Shown here piece by piece: positions 6,133-8,047 of a stretch of 8,047 nt of DNA. The stretch is from assembly GCA_029262715.1 (NCBI GenBank), contig JAJCYX010000383.1, positions 1 through 8,047 of the forward strand, in the 5' to 3' direction. The notes under the pieces were generated by a model that worked only from the letters and a program-made list of their open reading frames with translations, was not told the origin of the DNA and did not search any database. The position numbers and the translations under genes were made by a program. The stretch's first letter is position 1. Each line of letters begins with the position of its first letter. This stretch comes from Chloroflexota bacterium. GTDB lineage: Bacteria > Chloroflexota > Dehalococcoidia > Lucifugimonadales > Lucifugimonadaceae.

Positions 6133-6579
6133 ATGCGTTCAGATCAGGAGGCGGAGTCCGACTTTCGAACGATGCTCATCGTGATGGGCTCATTCATCGT
6201 GTTCTTCCTCGGGCTTATCCTACTTTGGGACTGGGAGCTTGAAGCCGATCGCAAGCAGCAGGCCCTCCTGAAAGAACTCGGCGTCACAAACGACACCGGG
6301 CAAACCGTGTCTGTGTGGGCCAGGAGAGGCATCGACCCTCCCTCATCAGGAGTCCCGATCTCGATATTTCGGCCCGCTGAATGTTCACCGCCCGAATGCG
6401 GCATCCAGCACGGAATCACCCGTTCCTGGACCTTCGACCAAAAGTCTGACAGCGCATATCCTCCGTTTCTCGTGACAGCATGGTCGAACGAGACAGGCAT
6501 AATCCTGTACTCAAACGAATTCTCAATAGAAGAGATAGAAGCGGCGGACTGGCAGTTGACTATCTCCGACCAGCGGTGA
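6133..6579 (+). CDS. Single-pass membrane protein, tandem paralogue 1 (unknown family)
   Basis: A 148-residue protein with a short charged N-terminus, one hydrophobic helix at about residues 13-33 and a hydrophilic C-terminal domain, probably outside the cytoplasm. I do not recognise the family. The C-terminal domain is clearly related to that of the next gene. Shared elements are N-x-T-x-x-T-V/I near 53-59, V-W-x-R then PP (61-70), a C-x4-C pair (C84 and C89, in CSPPECGI), A-W-x-x-x-T-G-x-I-x-Y-S-N (116-128) and a closing W-x-L-x-I-x-D-Q-R (140-148). ATG 6133 is chosen; a GTG two codons earlier (6127) is also possible, and neither has a clear ribosome binding site. The gene lies 50 nt after the E1 beta stop, close enough for a shared transcript. 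Homology between the pair argues that both are real genes. Confidence 0.72.
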   Translation: MRSDQEAESDFRTMLIVMGSFIVFFLGLILLWDWELEADRKQQALLKELGVTNDTGQTVSVWARRGIDPPSSGVPISIFRPAECSPPECGIQHGITRSWTFDQKSDSAYPPFLVTAWSNETGIILYSNEFSIEEIEAADWQLTISDQR

Positions 6580-6612
6580 ACCTGTACTCTCCGCACCTGC
6601 CAGTTGACAAAC

Positions 6613-7194
6613 ATGCGATACCAGCCGCCTGACAACGACCCCGGAGACGAACATACGAGAACACAGCGCTTCTGGCGCAGGGTTCTCGACAGCGCTCCGA
6701 TGGGCGATTACGAGAGCCAGAGCCTCGGCCGATCTATCTTCGCTGCTGTATTCATCGTGGCAGGGCTGATCGGACTGATCTGGTTTCTCGGGCTCAGAAT
6801 CGACTCGGAACGGGCCACGCGTGTAGCGGAAATCGAGCAGCGATTCCAGGACCGTTCCCGGCTTATCGGACTGCAGCACGAATTCTCACTCATCAATGGC
6901 ACCAGTGAGACTATCGCGATGTGGGTGCGGGAAGACACCTCTCCGCCTCCACAACCGGGATCGTCGATTCTTGGTCTTCGTAACATTCGGTGTACCGGGC
7001 CCGAATGCGGAATCCGTAGAACCACCACCGCAAGCTTCCAGGTGCAGCGGAGCACCGAGGACCCAGATGCGCTGATAGCGATCAACGCATGGATCGCGGC
7101 TACCGGAGATATCGTCTACTCAAATCACATGACGCAGCAGGAACTGGACGGGTTCAGCTGGCGTCTATTGATCACCGACCAGCGACGAAACTGA
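6613..7194 (+). CDS. Single-pass membrane protein, tandem paralogue 2 (unknown family)
   Basis: A 193-residue protein with a longer, proline- and charge-rich N-terminal tail (1-40), one hydrophobic helix at about 41-62 and a hydrophilic C-terminal domain. A charged, helix-prone stretch (about 64-86) follows the membrane segment. The last about 100 residues mirror the previous gene: NGTSETIAMWVRE (95-107), SPPPQPG (110-116), the C-x4-C pair C127 and C132 in CTGPECGI, INAWIAATGDIVYSN (157-171) and WRLLITDQR (183-191). The two cysteines may form a disulfide if the domain is extracytoplasmic. ATG 6613 is preferred over the TTG at 6604; no Shine-Dalgarno sequence is evident. It starts 33 nt after paralogue 1 and is probably co-transcribed with it. 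I cannot assign a function. Confidence 0.74.
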   Translation: MRYQPPDNDPGDEHTRTQRFWRRVLDSAPMGDYESQSLGRSIFAAVFIVAGLIGLIWFLGLRIDSERATRVAEIEQRFQDRSRLIGLQHEFSLINGTSETIAMWVREDTSPPPQPGSSILGLRNIRCTGPECGIRRTTTASFQVQRSTEDPDALIAINAWIAATGDIVYSNHMTQQELDGFSWRLLITDQRRN

Positions 7195-7281
7195 ACCCGC
7201 AGCACCGACCTTGACCGAAACATCTGTGAAATCCAGCGTTCCGCAGCCGTGAATCGTGCTCAGGGGCACAATCTGCCGCAT

Positions 7282-7297
7282 AATGTGTCGGCACATT
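7282..7297. promoter_or_regulatory. Dyad AATGTG-N4-CACATT upstream of the MR/MLE gene
   Basis: A perfect 6-bp inverted repeat with a 4-nt centre (TCGG) lies about 95 nt before the MR/MLE start, in the 197-nt gap after paralogue 2. It has the size and symmetry of a dimeric regulator operator. It could equally act as a hairpin at the end of the upstream transcript, although no T run follows. No regulator gene is present in the window. Confidence 0.3.
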
Positions 7298-7391
7298 TCA
7301 CAACTATCGGCCCTGAACTCTAATTCGCCCGACGTGGCCGAAGTGGCCAACGTTGCTCAGACACGCCCATTTACGGCAGAAAGACAAAATC

Positions 7392-8047
7392 TTGACGACC
7401 GAATCTCATCTTGAAGGCGTCCGAACCTCTTCCAACCCGTCAGACCTGAAGATCACCGACATGCGCATCTCCGTAGTCGGACACAGCAACTGGCGCTGGC
7501 CCATCATCCGCATCTACACGAACCAGGGACTTGTCGGTCTCGGCGAAGTACGGGACGGCGCGTCCGCCCGTTACGCCCTCATGCTCAAGAGCCGCCTTCT
7601 CGGCGAAAACCCTTGCAATGTCGACAAGCTGTTCCGAGTCATCAAGCAGTTCGGTGGACACGGCAGGCTTGGCGGCGGCGTCTGCGGAGTCGAGATGGCG
7701 CTGATGGACCTTGCAGGCAAGGCGTACGGCGTTCCAGCGTACATGCTGGCCGGAGGCAAGTTCAGGGACAAGATCCGGGTATACGCAGACACACCTTCGC
7801 TCAAGGACCCGGCTGAGATGGGTCAGTCGCTCAAGGCCCGCATGGACCGCGGCTTCACCTTCCTGAAGATGGACATTGGCATCTGGATCGCGGACATGGT
7901 TGAGGGCGGCGTTGTTGCGAGCAGGCCAATGCCCGAGGTTGCGAACACGATGCACCCATTCACCGGTATCCAGGTGACCGAAAGGGGTATTGAGGCGATC
8001 GTCGAATACGTGCGAGTCGTCCGGGACACTGTGGGCTACGAGATCCC
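7392..8047 (+). CDS. MR/MLE (enolase superfamily) enzyme, N-terminal part
   Basis: The frame is open to the window end, giving the first 218 residues of a protein usually about 370-420 long. Members abstract a proton alpha to a carboxylate with Mg2+ bound in a TIM barrel; many are sugar-acid dehydratases or racemases. The capping domain is visible: LKITDMRISVVG (19-30), WPIIRIYTNQGLVGLGEV (36-53), LLGENPCNVDKL (69-80), GGVCGVEMALMDLAGKAYGVP (95-115) and LAGGKFRDKIRVYAD (119-133). The barrel then begins, with K-M-D at 159-161 at the second barrel strand, where family members carry the K-x-K/K-x-D general-base motif. The start is placed at TTG 7392 because the conserved LKITDMRI strand lies upstream of the first ATG (7461). 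TTG 7353 is also possible and TGA 7314-7316 bounds the frame. The metal ligands lie beyond the window, so the substrate is unknown. Confidence 0.88.
   Translation, partial: MTTESHLEGVRTSSNPSDLKITDMRISVVGHSNWRWPIIRIYTNQGLVGLGEVRDGASARYALMLKSRLLGENPCNVDKLFRVIKQFGGHGRLGGGVCGVEMALMDLAGKAYGVPAYMLAGGKFRDKIRVYADTPSLKDPAEMGQSLKARMDRGFTFLKMDIGIWIADMVEGGVVASRPMPEVANTMHPFTGIQVTERGIEAIVEYVRVVRDTVGYEI

Noticed and set aside
7165..7350. Minus-strand frame with a C-x-x-C (SCEMCRHIM)
   Set aside because: It needs a TTG start without a ribosome binding site, overlaps the end of paralogue 2, and its Cys pair comes from the palindromic AATGTG/CACATT dyad region. No family resemblance is seen.
7440..7955. Long minus-strand frame opposite the MR/MLE gene
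   Set aside because: It is antisense to a clearly conserved enolase-superfamily sequence and has no motif of its own.

Overview
The window looks like a piece of a moderately GC-rich bacterial chromosome. The best guess for the source is a Chloroflexota lineage of the SAR202/Dehalococcoidia type. The argument is indirect: an enolase-superfamily (mandelate racemase/muconate lactonizing enzyme, MR/MLE) gene at the right edge, a decayed C-terminal relic of a second MR/MLE gene in the middle, and an MFS exporter and an ABM-type monooxygenase nearby. Expanded MR/MLE families are known in SAR202, but there is no rRNA or single-copy marker here to prove the assignment.

Layout: (1) 1-256, C-terminal end of a thioredoxin-fold (TlpA/redoxin-like) protein. 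(2) 257-715, a gene-free stretch. (3) 716-2023 (+), a 12-helix MFS transporter, convergent with (4) 2108-2980 (-), a two-domain arrestin-fold (Spo0M-like) protein. (5) 2981-3321, a spacer holding one copy of a 30-bp direct repeat and an MR/MLE C-terminal relic. (6) 3322-3645 (-), a small ABM-family monooxygenase. (7) 3646-3861, a divergent promoter region with the second copy of the 30-bp repeat. (8) 3862-4842 and 5114-6082 (+), the alpha and beta subunits of a thiamine-diphosphate E1 2-oxo acid (pyruvate/acetoin-type) dehydrogenase. They are separated by a 271-nt spacer that is almost entirely a long imperfect inverted repeat with a second repeat element nested in its loop. (9) 6133-6579 and 6613-7194 (+), two tandem paralogous single-pass membrane proteins of no family I recognise. 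(10) 7392 to the window end (+), the N-terminal part of an MR/MLE enzyme.

How the genes work together: the two E1 subunits must form one alpha2beta2 enzyme, although no E2 or E3 gene is present in the window. The two membrane proteins follow the E1 beta gene at about 50 nt and may share its transcript. The MFS exporter, ABM monooxygenase and MR/MLE enzyme are typical accessory catabolic or export genes. Apart from the E1 pair and the tandem paralogues, I see no sign that neighbouring genes form one pathway.

The most unusual items are the palindromic spacer between the E1 genes, the tandem paralogues with a shared CX4C / W...DQR domain, and the 30-bp repeat present twice, each copy upstream of a minus-strand gene. 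I found no CRISPR array, tRNA, rRNA, transposase or recognisable defence system.
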